Of a DNA stretch of 49,666 bases, positions 15,775 through 23,712 are shown one piece after another. How positions within the stretch are numbered: position 1 is the stretch's first letter; each line of letters begins with the position of its first letter. The position numbers and the translations under genes are program-made. The notes beneath the pieces were generated by a model. That model was not told where the DNA came from. It made no database searches and worked only from the letters and a program-made list of their open reading frames with translations. Origin of the DNA: Paludibacteraceae bacterium. Its GTDB lineage: Bacteria; Bacteroidota; Bacteroidia; Bacteroidales; Paludibacteraceae. The stretch is taken from the NCBI GenBank assembly GCA_024401475.1, contig JAKSKZ010000027.1, positions 1 to 49,666 of the forward strand, written 5' to 3'.

Positions 15775-17100
15775 ATGAATGAGGTAGCATTAGAACCAGT
15801 TAATATTGCAGTTGTGGCTCCAACAGGAGCTGGCAAAACAGCACTTATATCCACGATATGCGATTACATCAAATCCAAAACGAACAAAGCAGATGGCTTT
15901 ATTTTGGAAGTAGAAGGTAAGGCAGCAAAAGAATTGAATACTTTTAGAATGAAATTGAAAGCAAATTTGGCTGCTAAAAATGTCAAGTTTGATAGTGCCA
16001 CAATTGACCCGACCAGTGAATGTACTCACTACGACTTTTCAATTTCATTGCAGAATGGAGATTTGCGAATTAAGCAACCCTTCAAAATCCTGGATATTCC
16101 TGGGGCTTTTATAAATGACCGTTTTGCTTATGAAAACAGTTCAGAATATGAGGAGTTCATTAACCATCTTGACCATTCGAGAATATTATGGATTCCTATT
16201 GATGCTGCTGTGTTAATGGAAGCGAAATCAGAAGCACAAATTACTGCTTCAGAAATAATCCGTCGAATAAGCGATCTTGAGACCTTTGTAAAGGAATGGT
16301 CTGATTTCGCAGCAAAAAATGGCAAGACCGATTATTGCAATTTTGTATTATTGAAGTGCGAATCTTATTTCTCAAAAGATGTACTGAAAAAACACAACTT
16401 TTGTCAGAAACGTTTTGATGAGTCGTACAAAGAAATCATAGACCTTGTAAAGAGCACAAATTCTGAAGACAAACTTTCATGTGTTGCTGTTGAGACAATC
16501 GGGTGTGTAAGAGTCAATCGTTCTAAATGGAACACTAAAGAAAAAGAAGAAGCTTGCGATGTTGAATTTGATGTTTTGGGTACACATCAAGAAATCAGAG
16601 GAGTTGACGCTCTTTTGATAGATGTGATGAAAGTAGCAAGAGCAAATATCAATGAACAAATTGATATAGTAAAGAAAAGAAAATCATCAGAGGCTTCTGA
16701 ATTACGTAAATTTAAAGAAGAGCTTATCGCTAAGTATCAATCAGAAAAAGATATTTTGACAACAAGGCAAACTGAATTGAATTACGAACTAGAGAAACTT
16801 CAAAAAGATGAGTTGGAGTTAGATAACAAGGGGATTAGGGATCTCATATTGAATCTTTTCAATGACAACATCAAGAAATTGCGTGAGAAAATTCGCAACA
16901 CAAAATTACACATTCTATCTATCGAACAAGATATAGAGAGTCTAAATTCTAAAATTGAAGAAATCTCTTCTATGCAGGTTGATACTGACAACGACTTAAC
17001 TAACGTAGAAGCAGAAATCGCAGTTTATACAAATTTGTTGGAGAAATTGTCTTCTTTGACTTCGGAAAATATCAGTTCTGAGTATTATAGACCGCTTTAA
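15775..17100 (+). CDS. Second P-loop GTPase/ATPase with C-terminal coiled coil
   Basis: 441 aa. Walker A A15-x4-G20-K21-T22 (IAVVAPTGAGKTALIST) lies near the N-terminus; the G3-like motif D107-I-P-G110 (FKILDIPGAF) follows, then WIPIDAAVLME and FVLLKCESYF, where a G4-like region would fall. Residues of about 300-430 form a strong coiled coil (ELNYELEKLQKDELELDNKG; LSIEQDIESLNSKIEEISS). It resembles the TRAFAC-type GTPases found in predicted NTP-dependent conflict systems (double-GTPase families); this match needs a profile search. It is sandwiched in the operon: 1 bp after gene 1 and 9 bp before gene 3. Confidence 0.78.
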   Translation: MNEVALEPVNIAVVAPTGAGKTALISTICDYIKSKTNKADGFILEVEGKAAKELNTFRMKLKANLAAKNVKFDSATIDPTSECTHYDFSISLQNGDLRIKQPFKILDIPGAFINDRFAYENSSEYEEFINHLDHSRILWIPIDAAVLMEAKSEAQITASEIIRRISDLETFVKEWSDFAAKNGKTDYCNFVLLKCESYFSKDVLKKHNFCQKRFDESYKEIIDLVKSTNSEDKLSCVAVETIGCVRVNRSKWNTKEKEEACDVEFDVLGTHQEIRGVDALLIDVMKVARANINEQIDIVKKRKSSEASELRKFKEELIAKYQSEKDILTTRQTELNYELEKLQKDELELDNKGIRDLILNLFNDNIKKLREKIRNTKLHILSIEQDIESLNSKIEEISSMQVDTDNDLTNVEAEIAVYTNLLEKLSSLTSENISSEYYRPL

Positions 17101-17109
17101 ATTAATTTT

Positions 17110-18249
17110 ATGGCTGAGTTGAATGAAATATCAATAAAGGCACGTTCGAAAGCACACGATTTTATTTGGTTTAGCAGTAAGCCAAATTCTTTCGTGTGGT
17201 TTAATAAATACAAGCCTTTTTTCAATGAATCTGAAGATTTATTGAATTGCACTGTTGAGATTGATTCTGACCACTATAAAATATACTTTGGTAAAATTTA
17301 TAGTCAGAAAGTTGACCATCAGAATAGACGTACATATTACACTTTGCAAGTAGGAGATGGAAAGCGAGGAAGCACTTCAAGTCAATATATGTACAAACTT
17401 ATTTGTGCATACCTGTCAGATGTGTATTCTTCCCTTCAGAACCCTATCTGCGAATATCATAGATATTGTAAGGATGCTAAATCTTCCAATTCTGATGATA
17501 GTTCAATAAAAGCTAGCAATGAGCGTGATTCTATAAAGGAAGAAATCAGCAAATCCAAGATTTCAACTTTATTTGACAGGGAATTCCCAGAAGAGTACAT
17601 TTCCTCAATTTTTCCAGACAAAGGAAATCTACCAATTGAAGTAGAGGCCGAGATTCAAGATAAGCTTCAAAAAATAATTGATGAATTGTCTTTTGAAAAC
17701 GAGTCTTTTAATGAACAGGAAAAATCTGATGAAGTATTTGTTTTTGATTCGATGAAAGCAAGGCTTAATCTATTTTTGTCTGAATTAAAAAAAATCACTA
17801 CCGACGATCCTGTTTCTAAGAAAATTGCTCTCATATTAACAAATCGTCCACTTAACGCAGATGACTTAAATCAATTTGATAAAGGTGAATATTCTAAAGT
17901 CGTTTGTTTATCCACAAATGATGCAGAATCCGACACATTACCTTTAACCCACAAAGACACAATATACAAGCCGACACAGGTTGTGGAAAGCCCGTCTTTA
18001 GAATCCAGAAGACAAAAATTAAAAGAAATAGACGATCCAAATCAAAAAAAAAATCCGGTGGAAACACCCAAGTCACAGAATGTCGAATCAACCCCAGAAA
18101 TGGATTTTCGGAAAAAAATCATTCTTGGGGCAATCGTATTCTTGATATTATTAATAATATACCTAATAATTTGCACTCCAAACACGACAGAGTCCACAAA
18201 CGGGAGTCCACAAACGGGACAGACACGGAGTGAGTGGATATTGATTTAA
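17110..18249 (+). CDS. Membrane-anchored partner protein of the GTPase pair
   Basis: 379 aa. The N-terminal domain of about 115 residues (HDFIWFSSKPNSFVWFNKYK; TYYTLQVGDGKRGS) is conserved-looking but not recognised. An acidic, low-complexity middle follows. A single hydrophobic segment near residues 340-362 (IILGAIVFLILLIIYLIICT) predicts a C-terminal membrane anchor with a short tail. This would place the GTPase complex at the inner membrane, a typical effector position in abortive-infection systems. The last residues are affected by a 14-bp tandem duplication (18190-18217) that shifts the frame. A terminator-repeat copy follows the stop. Confidence 0.78.
   Translation: MAELNEISIKARSKAHDFIWFSSKPNSFVWFNKYKPFFNESEDLLNCTVEIDSDHYKIYFGKIYSQKVDHQNRRTYYTLQVGDGKRGSTSSQYMYKLICAYLSDVYSSLQNPICEYHRYCKDAKSSNSDDSSIKASNERDSIKEEISKSKISTLFDREFPEEYISSIFPDKGNLPIEVEAEIQDKLQKIIDELSFENESFNEQEKSDEVFVFDSMKARLNLFLSELKKITTDDPVSKKIALILTNRPLNADDLNQFDKGEYSKVVCLSTNDAESDTLPLTHKDTIYKPTQVVESPSLESRRQKLKEIDDPNQKKNPVETPKSQNVESTPEMDFRKKIILGAIVFLILLIIYLIICTPNTTESTNGSPQTGQTRSEWILI
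18190..18217 (+). repeat. 14-bp tandem duplication at gene 3' end
   Basis: gagtccacaaacgg occurs twice back to back. Because 14 is not a multiple of 3, it changes the C-terminal tail; with one copy the frame would end a few codons earlier. Confidence 0.9.
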
Positions 18250-18278
18250 ACTCTTGCTTACAATTAGATTCACATCAT

Positions 18279-18307
18279 GCCGCATCCCCCATGGTGCGGC
18301 TTTTTTG
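18279..18307 (+). terminator. Terminator-repeat copy 5
   Basis: gccgca / tgcggc stem with six T's and the flank gtttctg as in copies 2 and 3. It terminates the GTPase operon. Confidence 0.88.
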
Positions 18308-18318
18308 TTTCTGCCAGT

Positions 18319-18350
18319 TTTGGAAAAGTGACAATAGAATAATACTTTTG
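18319..18350 (+). promoter_or_regulatory. Promoter for zeta-like module
   Basis: TTTG 18319-18322, 20-nt spacer, TACTTTTG 18343-18350; ATG 18373 follows at 22 nt. Confidence 0.75.
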
Positions 18351-18372
18351 TGAAAACAAGGAAGATTTTATT

Positions 18373-18543
18373 ATGCCAGAAGAAATTCTAAATAAATATC
18401 GGTTGACAAGTATGGAGGAACCTACAGACGAAATGTTGGCTCAAATCATGCATGAGGTGGCTGTTGAGGCGAAAGAAAGCACTGAAAAAGCGAGAAAAAA
18501 ATATTTTGACGAGCTTAGGAAATCCATCAAAGAGTCCAAATAA
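18373..18543 (+). CDS. 56-aa antitoxin-like partner of the zeta-like protein
   Basis: A short gene: ATG 18373 to TAA 18541-18543. It starts MPEEILNKYRLTSMEEPTDE and is otherwise a charged helix (EVAVEAKESTEKARKKYFDE). The zeta-like gene starts one base after the stop. Position, size and charge suit an epsilon-type antitoxin, although it is much shorter than classical epsilon. It starts behind its own promoter. Confidence 0.72.
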   Translation: MPEEILNKYRLTSMEEPTDEMLAQIMHEVAVEAKESTEKARKKYFDELRKSIKESK

Positions 18544-18544
18544 T

Positions 18545-19150
18545 ATGCTTGAAGAAATACACAAGCCAGTCCTAATCGTAATCGCGGGACCTAATGGATC
18601 TGGCAAAACATCCATCACGTCGAAAATTTTAAAACATGAGTGGATGGAGGACGCTTTGTATATAAACCCAGACATCATAGCGCAGGAGATCTTTGGCGAC
18701 TGGAATTCTACAGAAGCAGTATTCAAATCTATTCAGTATTGCGAGAACTTAAGAGAAAAGTGTTTGGCGGAAAAGAAAAGCCTTATATTCGAAACTGTTT
18801 TGTCCAGACATGACAAAGTTGAGTATATAAAAAGAGCTATTGAAAATGGATTTTTCGTTAGGCTTTTCTTCGTATGCACAACCTCACCCAACATCAATGC
18901 TTCAAGAATCGTTGACAGAGTGATGAAAGGAGGTCATGACGTTCCGATTCCCAAAATTATTTCCAGATATTATCTATCTATCAAAAATAGCCAGGAATTA
19001 TCTTCCGTTGTCAATCGTGCTTATTTTTACGACAACTCCATTGACAATGAAGACGCAAAATTGCTCTTCCGTCTTTCAGAAAGCAAGTTGGCGAAGCAAT
19101 ATACAGACCAGATTCCGGAATGGGCAAGTATAATTTTAAACTTGATTTAG
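18545..19150 (+). CDS. Zeta-toxin-like P-loop kinase
   Basis: 201 aa from ATG 18545; the longer in-frame ORF start at 18452 lies inside the antitoxin-like gene. It has the N-terminal Walker A LIVIAGPNGSGKTSITSKI, then INPDIIAQE, where zeta family kinases have a catalytic Asp, and IFETVLSRHDKVEYIKRA with FVCTTSPNINASRI further on. It belongs with the predicted ABC-type ATPase/zeta toxin group (zeta phosphorylates UDP-GlcNAc; the substrate here is unverified). A 5'-truncated paralogue lies at 11311 and a 3' scrap at 20634. Confidence 0.85.
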   Translation: MLEEIHKPVLIVIAGPNGSGKTSITSKILKHEWMEDALYINPDIIAQEIFGDWNSTEAVFKSIQYCENLREKCLAEKKSLIFETVLSRHDKVEYIKRAIENGFFVRLFFVCTTSPNINASRIVDRVMKGGHDVPIPKIISRYYLSIKNSQELSSVVNRAYFYDNSIDNEDAKLLFRLSESKLAKQYTDQIPEWASIILNLI

Positions 19151-19174
19151 ATTAAGAGACAGAAACTATACTCT

Positions 19175-19204
19175 GCCGCATCCGCTTGGGTGCGGCTTTT
19201 TTTG
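19175..19204 (+). terminator. Terminator-repeat copy 6
   Basis: Stem gccgca / tgcggc with loop tccgcttggg identical to the pckG terminator, seven T's. Confidence 0.9.
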
Positions 19205-19267
19205 TTGAAGTACGTCTGCGATTTGCAAATTGAAACTTAAACTTTCAATTTGCAAATTTTGTTATAT

Positions 19268-19302
19268 TTTGCTGTGAATCTGATGTTTGTTTTGTACTTT
19301 TG
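19268..19302 (+). promoter_or_regulatory. Probable promoter for DUF4143 ATPase gene
   Basis: TACTTTTG at 19295-19302 is a perfect -7 box. The nearest TTTG (19268-19271) is 23 nt upstream, longer than usual. Confidence 0.5.
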
Positions 19303-19320
19303 CAAAAAGCAAGCTACAAT

Positions 19321-20496
19321 ATGAAGTATATTTCAAGAAATATCATAGAATTTGTCAAGACGAACTTGTCTGTTTTTCCTGCAGTTGCGATCTTAGGATC
19401 AAGGCAGTGTGGAAAAAGTACGTTGGTGAAGATGATGCAGAAGGAAGACTCTAACATCTTGTATTTAGACCTCCAAAACAGAGATGACTTAGCGAAACTA
19501 AACGAGCCTTCTCTTTTCTTCCAATACAACGCAAACAAGACCATCTGTCTGGACGAGGTGCAACTGCGTCCGGATATCTTCGCTGTGCTTAGAAGCGAGA
19601 TTGACAGAGACAGACGTCATGGCAGATTCATTTTGTTGGGTTCGGCCTCCAGAAATTTAATCCAACACACCTCCGAGTCGTTGGCTGGGCGCGTCGGACT
19701 AATCTCTCTGACTCCCTTTTTGGTAGATGAAGTGGATAAGACAGAAGATTTCTCATTGCAAAACTATTGGTTCAGAGGCGGGTACCCCGATAGTTTCATG
19801 GCAGTTGATGACAATAGCAGTTGCTTGTGGAGGGAAAACTTTATTCGCACATATATCGAAAGAGACATTCCACAGTTGGGATTCCATATAGCCGCCCCGC
19901 AATTGATGAGACTGCTGACTATGACAGCATACGAACAAGGGCAATTGCTCAACTCATCCAAACTTGCCTCTTCTATGGGATTGAGTCCGACAACCATTCG
20001 CCACTACTTAGACATTATGGAACAAACATATATTATCCGTTCCTTGCCCCCCTATTTTAAGAACACAAAAAAAAGGTTGGTGAAATCTCCTAAGATTTAT
20101 GTAAGGGATAGTGGGCTATTGCATCAAATTTTACGAATAAAATCGTTCAATGATTTGCTAAGTAATCCTGTGTTAGGTAACTCCTGGGAAGGAATGGTGG
20201 TTGAAAATGTGTGTTCCGTGGCAAGAAACGCACAGTGCTTCTTTTATCGCAGTGCTACGGGGGAAGAGATGGATCTTGTGCTGCAATACCCCAATCGGCT
20301 TATTGCCATAGAATGTAAATCCTCCACAGCTCCTTCCGTGACAGAAGGCTTCTGGAAATCAATCGCCTTTTTAGAACCGACGGATATCTATGTTGTAGCT
20401 CCAGTTGAATCTGCGTATCCATTGGCCGAAAAGGTAACAGTCTGCAATTTGAGTGAAATAGTTGCGATTGTCTCCAGTATGGACAACTCGCACTAA
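19321..20496 (+). CDS. AAA ATPase with DUF4143 domain
   Basis: 391 aa from ATG 19321. Walker A is AILGSRQCGKSTLVKMM and Walker B is TICLDEVQLRPD; the sensor/arginine region FILLGSASRNL follows. After the AAA_14 core come a winged-helix-like segment (SSKLASSMGLSPTTIRHYLD) and the DUF4143 nuclease-like C-terminus (SWEGMVVENV; GEEMDLVLQYPNRLIAIECK), where Glu...Asp...Glu-x-Lys fits a PD-(D/E)XK pattern. These proteins are widespread, mobile and of unclear role. It lies between terminator-repeat copies 6 and 7. Confidence 0.9.
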   Translation: MKYISRNIIEFVKTNLSVFPAVAILGSRQCGKSTLVKMMQKEDSNILYLDLQNRDDLAKLNEPSLFFQYNANKTICLDEVQLRPDIFAVLRSEIDRDRRHGRFILLGSASRNLIQHTSESLAGRVGLISLTPFLVDEVDKTEDFSLQNYWFRGGYPDSFMAVDDNSSCLWRENFIRTYIERDIPQLGFHIAAPQLMRLLTMTAYEQGQLLNSSKLASSMGLSPTTIRHYLDIMEQTYIIRSLPPYFKNTKKRLVKSPKIYVRDSGLLHQILRIKSFNDLLSNPVLGNSWEGMVVENVCSVARNAQCFFYRSATGEEMDLVLQYPNRLIAIECKSSTAPSVTEGFWKSIAFLEPTDIYVVAPVESAYPLAEKVTVCNLSEIVAIVSSMDNSH

Positions 20497-20498
20497 AC

Positions 20499-20588
20499 AA
20501 GCAGTTGCACCTCCTTACTGAGAAGGGATATATCGCTCGTACAGAAAAAGATAATTCTTGGAGGCTAATTATCACACCATCAGTATAA
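20499..20588 (+). pseudogene. C-terminal scrap of a winged-helix protein
   Basis: A 30-codon frame directly after the DUF4143 stop reads KQLHLLTEKGYIARTEKDNS to a stop. It looks like the final winged helix of an ATP-binding or Fic-type regulator whose upstream part is missing. There is no start codon. Confidence 0.4.
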
Positions 20589-20633
20589 AACACCAATCAC
20601 GTATATAAACTTAGGAGAACCATAAAGAATCCC

Positions 20634-20693
20634 CAAAAACATACGGAAGAGATTCCAAAATGGGCAAGCATAATCTTGAATTCGATTCAATAG
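20634..20693 (+). pseudogene. 3' scrap of a zeta-like gene
   Basis: The last 20 codons read HTEEIPKWASIILNSIQ and stop, matching the end of the zeta-like protein (YTDQIPEWASIILNLI). Nothing upstream matches. It is followed by a degenerate terminator repeat, as after the complete copy. Confidence 0.7.
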
Positions 20694-20708
20694 AATTCAT
20701 CATAACGA

Positions 20709-20736
20709 AGCCGTATCCGTTCGGGTGTTTTTTTGT
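20709..20736 (+). terminator. Terminator-repeat copy 7 (degenerate)
   Basis: agccgtatccgttcgggtgt then seven T's: clearly the same element, but the 3' stem arm is eroded, so termination may be weak. Confidence 0.6.
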
Positions 20737-20747
20737 TGTATAGGTAA

Positions 20748-20779
20748 TTTGGGGAAATGCGTGTAATGTGATATTTTTG
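20748..20779 (+). promoter_or_regulatory. Promoter for lipoprotein gene
   Basis: TTTG 20748-20751, 20-nt spacer, TATTTTTG 20772-20779. Confidence 0.72.
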
Positions 20780-20823
20780 TCGCATCTTTGTAAACAAAAC
20801 TCGTAAAACTAAAATTTATAATC

Positions 20824-21312
20824 ATGAAGAAAATTCTTTACGCACTTACGTTGTGTACGCTTACGGCTTGCAACAGCAAACCTTCTGCCAGCAACGACCA
20901 AAACGAAATCGTCATGGCAGAGCCAGATTGCACATCAGACATGACGCTATACACCGAAAGATTCGCACAAGCCTATCTTGACGGAGATTTAAAAAAGGCA
21001 CTCACATTTTTCTCACCAAGCTATGTAGAAGAGCAACACGACGGCATGTTGGGAGGAAGAACGGAGCAATTCATTTCTGAATTCTTGGGTTCAGGCATTT
21101 ATACTGACGCCAATGGAGAAGAAAAGTATGTTTCGTGGCACCCCAACAATATCGTATCCATCACAGTTGTATCTGTCGATTGCAACGGAAATCCTAAAAT
21201 CACAGTCAAAATAGCTTTGAAAAACGGAGAAATCTACGAAGAGGTTCTCGACACAGAAATGGTCGATACTGAAAATGGCCCTAAACCTATGTTCGTAGGT
21301 GCTTTTGGATGA
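20824..21312 (+). CDS. Small lipoprotein, possible NTF2/DUF4878-like fold
   Basis: 162 aa. The lipoprotein signal MKKILYALTLCTLTAC ends in a lipobox with Cys16. The mature part has a helix with YTERFAQAYLDGDLKKALTF, then a beta-rich region (ISITVVSVDCNGNPKITVKI), the pattern of small NTF2-like lipoproteins such as DUF4878. The context gives no function. It is the first non-mobile-looking gene to the right of the cassette region. Confidence 0.75.
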   Translation: MKKILYALTLCTLTACNSKPSASNDQNEIVMAEPDCTSDMTLYTERFAQAYLDGDLKKALTFFSPSYVEEQHDGMLGGRTEQFISEFLGSGIYTDANGEEKYVSWHPNNIVSITVVSVDCNGNPKITVKIALKNGEIYEEVLDTEMVDTENGPKPMFVGAFG

Positions 21313-21420
21313 TTCAAACAAGATTATATAAAGGAAGGGGAATTGCCAGTCGCAGTTCCCTTTCTTTTTCAAATCTACCGTCTTTTTCTCCTCGCCTCAA
21401 CATAAGGAGATCTCTACTGA

Positions 21421-21451
21421 TTGATTTTCACCTATGTTTTTCCTACATTTG
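21421..21451 (+). promoter_or_regulatory. Promoter for beta-helix lipoprotein gene
   Basis: TTG 21421-21423, 20-nt spacer, TACATTTG 21444-21451, 30 nt before ATG 21482. It supports that start over the ORF opening at 21434. Confidence 0.65.
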
Positions 21452-21481
21452 CAAAAACTCACAAAAAAAACATCTGACAAA

Positions 21482-22993
21482 ATGAGAATTACCAATTTAC
21501 TTTTAGCCACAAGCATCATCCTATCCGCAGTTTCTTGCGGTGGAAACAGCAATAACAACACCTCTTCCTCCGACGGAAGCATAAGCATGCCAAGTTCAAT
21601 CATGAATTCCGACATAGAAAAAACAGGAGACGCCACAACTGCTAAGATTGAAGCACAAACTTTGCCTCCATTAAGTTTCTTGTCTGACGCAGAGGCAAGC
21701 TCCGCAGCATCCAAAGCAAAGAACGGAACCGTTTACTATGTCAACAAAAACGAGGGCAACAACCGAAACGACGGACTTTCTGCTTCAAACGCTTTCAAGA
21801 ACCTTCAAAAGGCCATCGACTCCGCCCCTGAAGGAGCCACAATTCTCGTCGCAGAAGGAAACTACATAGGAACGCTCGACTGCGGAAACATCAACATAAC
21901 AAAACCATTATCCATCATAGGCGGATTCTCTTCCGATTTCAGCAAGCGTGACATTCTAAAATATCAAACAACCGTTCAACTGAACTCAACCGCCAGCGGA
22001 ACTGCCAAAGGCCAAGGCATCATGACCATCAATGTTAATGCAGAGGGCAAAACGGTTTCCATCGATGGAATCATCTTCAACCAAGGTAATGCCATTGCCT
22101 ACAACCCAAAGAGAGAAGGCCAACCCGCAGGCGTTGAAACTCCTATGATGCAACCCGTAGGTGCTGCCGGAATCGGAGGTCCCGATTGTACAGAACAAAG
22201 AGTCTTCACTAATAGAATGAGCCTCTTGTACTTCCAAAACCCTACAGCTAACATCTGCGTTTCCAACTGTGCCTTCGTAAACGGTTCCAACTATGGAATT
22301 CTCGGAGGCTTCAAAGGAAAGGCCATCATCAAAAACAACATTTTTGTCAACATCGTGATGGCCGCCGTTGACATCCACGGCACCTACAACTCTATGGTGA
22401 ACCGCAGCGTCGTTGAATTCGATCACAATTCGGTATTGTTCACATGGAGCCGCACAAAAGCAATGGAAGACATGGGTTACGGCCTACGCCTTATGCCTTG
22501 CACAGACTACTACTGCACGAACAACATCTTCGCCTTCTCTTCTTTTTCTGGACTCGACCGCACTCATATCGACAGCAATGCCGAAGCCGAGAAGAAGCGC
22601 ATCTGCACCTCCATCAACAATCTATTCTGCCTCAACAAACAAGCAGACCTCACCTTGCCTGGCGGAGGAATGTTCCTAAGAGTAAAAGCTGAAGATTTCG
22701 ACGATGTGGATGTACTCAACGAGGTAAAGGGCAACAAGACCATCAAAGATGCGTCTATATTCAACAACAGACTCGACGTTGCCTACGCAAACGGATTCTT
22801 GACGGCAAGCTACACGGAGACGACAGACTACGATCCCAACTCAACCGCCAACCAATGGCGCTCCTCCATGGGCATGAATCAAGTGGGAACGATGCAATCA
22901 ACCGCCACCATGTTTGCCAACCGTTACAACCTACAAAAAGCACTTTTGTTCTTCGGTGCAGTCAACGGACAAGGAGCTCAAACGGTCAAATAA
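21482..22993 (+). CDS. Lipoprotein with right-handed parallel beta-helix (DUF1565-like)
   Basis: 503 aa from ATG 21482; the frame is open further upstream, but the promoter and signal peptide set this start. MRITNLLLATSIILSAVSCG is a lipoprotein signal with Cys at about residue 19. The segment TVYYVNKNEGNNRNDGLSAS with AFKNLQKAIDSAPEGATILV is the start of a DUF1565/pectate-lyase-type beta-helix; repeated short strands (NICVSNCAFVNGSNYGILGG; KAIIKNNIFVNIVMAAV) continue the helix. It is probably surface or periplasmic; many such proteins bind or cleave polysaccharide, but no catalytic set is visible. Terminator at 23016. Confidence 0.83.
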   Translation: MRITNLLLATSIILSAVSCGGNSNNNTSSSDGSISMPSSIMNSDIEKTGDATTAKIEAQTLPPLSFLSDAEASSAASKAKNGTVYYVNKNEGNNRNDGLSASNAFKNLQKAIDSAPEGATILVAEGNYIGTLDCGNINITKPLSIIGGFSSDFSKRDILKYQTTVQLNSTASGTAKGQGIMTINVNAEGKTVSIDGIIFNQGNAIAYNPKREGQPAGVETPMMQPVGAAGIGGPDCTEQRVFTNRMSLLYFQNPTANICVSNCAFVNGSNYGILGGFKGKAIIKNNIFVNIVMAAVDIHGTYNSMVNRSVVEFDHNSVLFTWSRTKAMEDMGYGLRLMPCTDYYCTNNIFAFSSFSGLDRTHIDSNAEAEKKRICTSINNLFCLNKQADLTLPGGGMFLRVKAEDFDDVDVLNEVKGNKTIKDASIFNNRLDVAYANGFLTASYTETTDYDPNSTANQWRSSMGMNQVGTMQSTATMFANRYNLQKALLFFGAVNGQGAQTVK

Positions 22994-23015
22994 AGCGAGA
23001 TAAATTACCAACATT

Positions 23016-23058
23016 AAAAAGGGGTGCGACACTTAGAATGACGCACCCCTACTTTATT
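23016..23058 (+). terminator. Terminator after beta-helix gene
   Basis: ggggtgcg / cgcacccc eight-base-pair stem with an A-rich 5' and T-rich 3' flank. Confidence 0.82.
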
Positions 23059-23075
23059 TCACACCACTAAAACAA

Positions 23076-23107
23076 CAAAAAAGGCTTGACACTAAATCAA
23101 GCCTTTC
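23076..23107 (-). terminator. Terminator of tRNA-Pro
   Basis: On the minus strand, aaaggcttga / tcaagccttt with a 7-nt loop followed by a T-run; it lies just past the tRNA 3' end. Confidence 0.82.
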
Positions 23108-23112
23108 AGTTG

Positions 23113-23187
23113 TCGAGGTGAAGGGATTCGAACCCCCGACCCTCTGGTCCCAAACCAGATGCGCTAACCGGACTGCGCTACACCTCG
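23113..23187 (-). tRNA. tRNA-Pro (anticodon TGG)
   Basis: A full cloverleaf on the minus strand: acceptor CGAGGTG/CACCTCG, anticodon loop TTTGGGA closed by CTGG/CCAG, T-arm with GGTTCGAATCC. The 3' CCA is not encoded. Confidence 0.95.
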
Positions 23188-23525
23188 TTCCTTTTTCTTT
23201 TGCGATGCAAAGGTAGGCCGTTTTTTGATATCCACCAAATCTTTTGAAGTTTTTTTTCTGTTTTTTTTACTCGACTGTTCACATCAAAAACAGCTCTAAA
23301 ATTAGTTCGTTATATATCAACAAAATACAGAAAAACTCCTACTCCATTCCAAGCTCTCTCCTATCCTATAAGTTTCTCCCCTTTCTATACTTACAGAAAA
23401 TTGCCCCGCTTCCCGCTCAAAATTCTCTTACATTATCTTCTATAAAGTGCCTCTAAATCTCCTTAAAATACGTCAAATGTAAATTTTACACAAAAAAAAA
23501 CGCAATCAAGTGTATTTTTTTACGC

Positions 23526-23560
23526 AAAAATCCCGAATTGCGCAATGGGCAACTCGGGAT
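23526..23560 (-). terminator. Terminator of tRNA-Arg
   Basis: On the minus strand, atcccgag ... ttcgggat with further pairing inside (TTGC/GCAA) and a T5 tail. Confidence 0.8.
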
Positions 23561-23571
23561 TATGTCTTTCG

Positions 23572-23643
23572 TAGCTCCGCCGGGAATCGAACCCGGATCT
23601 AAAGTTTAGGAAACTCGTATTCTATCCGTTGAACTACGGGGCC
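23572..23643 (-). tRNA. tRNA-Arg (anticodon CCT)
   Basis: Minus-strand cloverleaf with T-arm CCGGGTTCGATTCCCGG and anticodon loop TTCCTAA. The acceptor stem GGCCCCG/CGGAGCT has a C-A mismatch at pair 4-69 and a terminal G-T; the anticodon stem also has a weak outer pair. CCA is not encoded. Confidence 0.9.
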
Positions 23644-23712
23644 AACTATGAATTTTGCACAAAGATAAGCCTTTTATGCCAACTTGCCAACGAGGGGATG
23701 CGTTTTTTCAAA

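Noticed and set aside
10196..20736. Insertion sequence or integron as carrier of the cassette array
   Set aside because: No transposase, integrase, attC-like fold or terminal inverted repeats were found; only terminator repeats recur.
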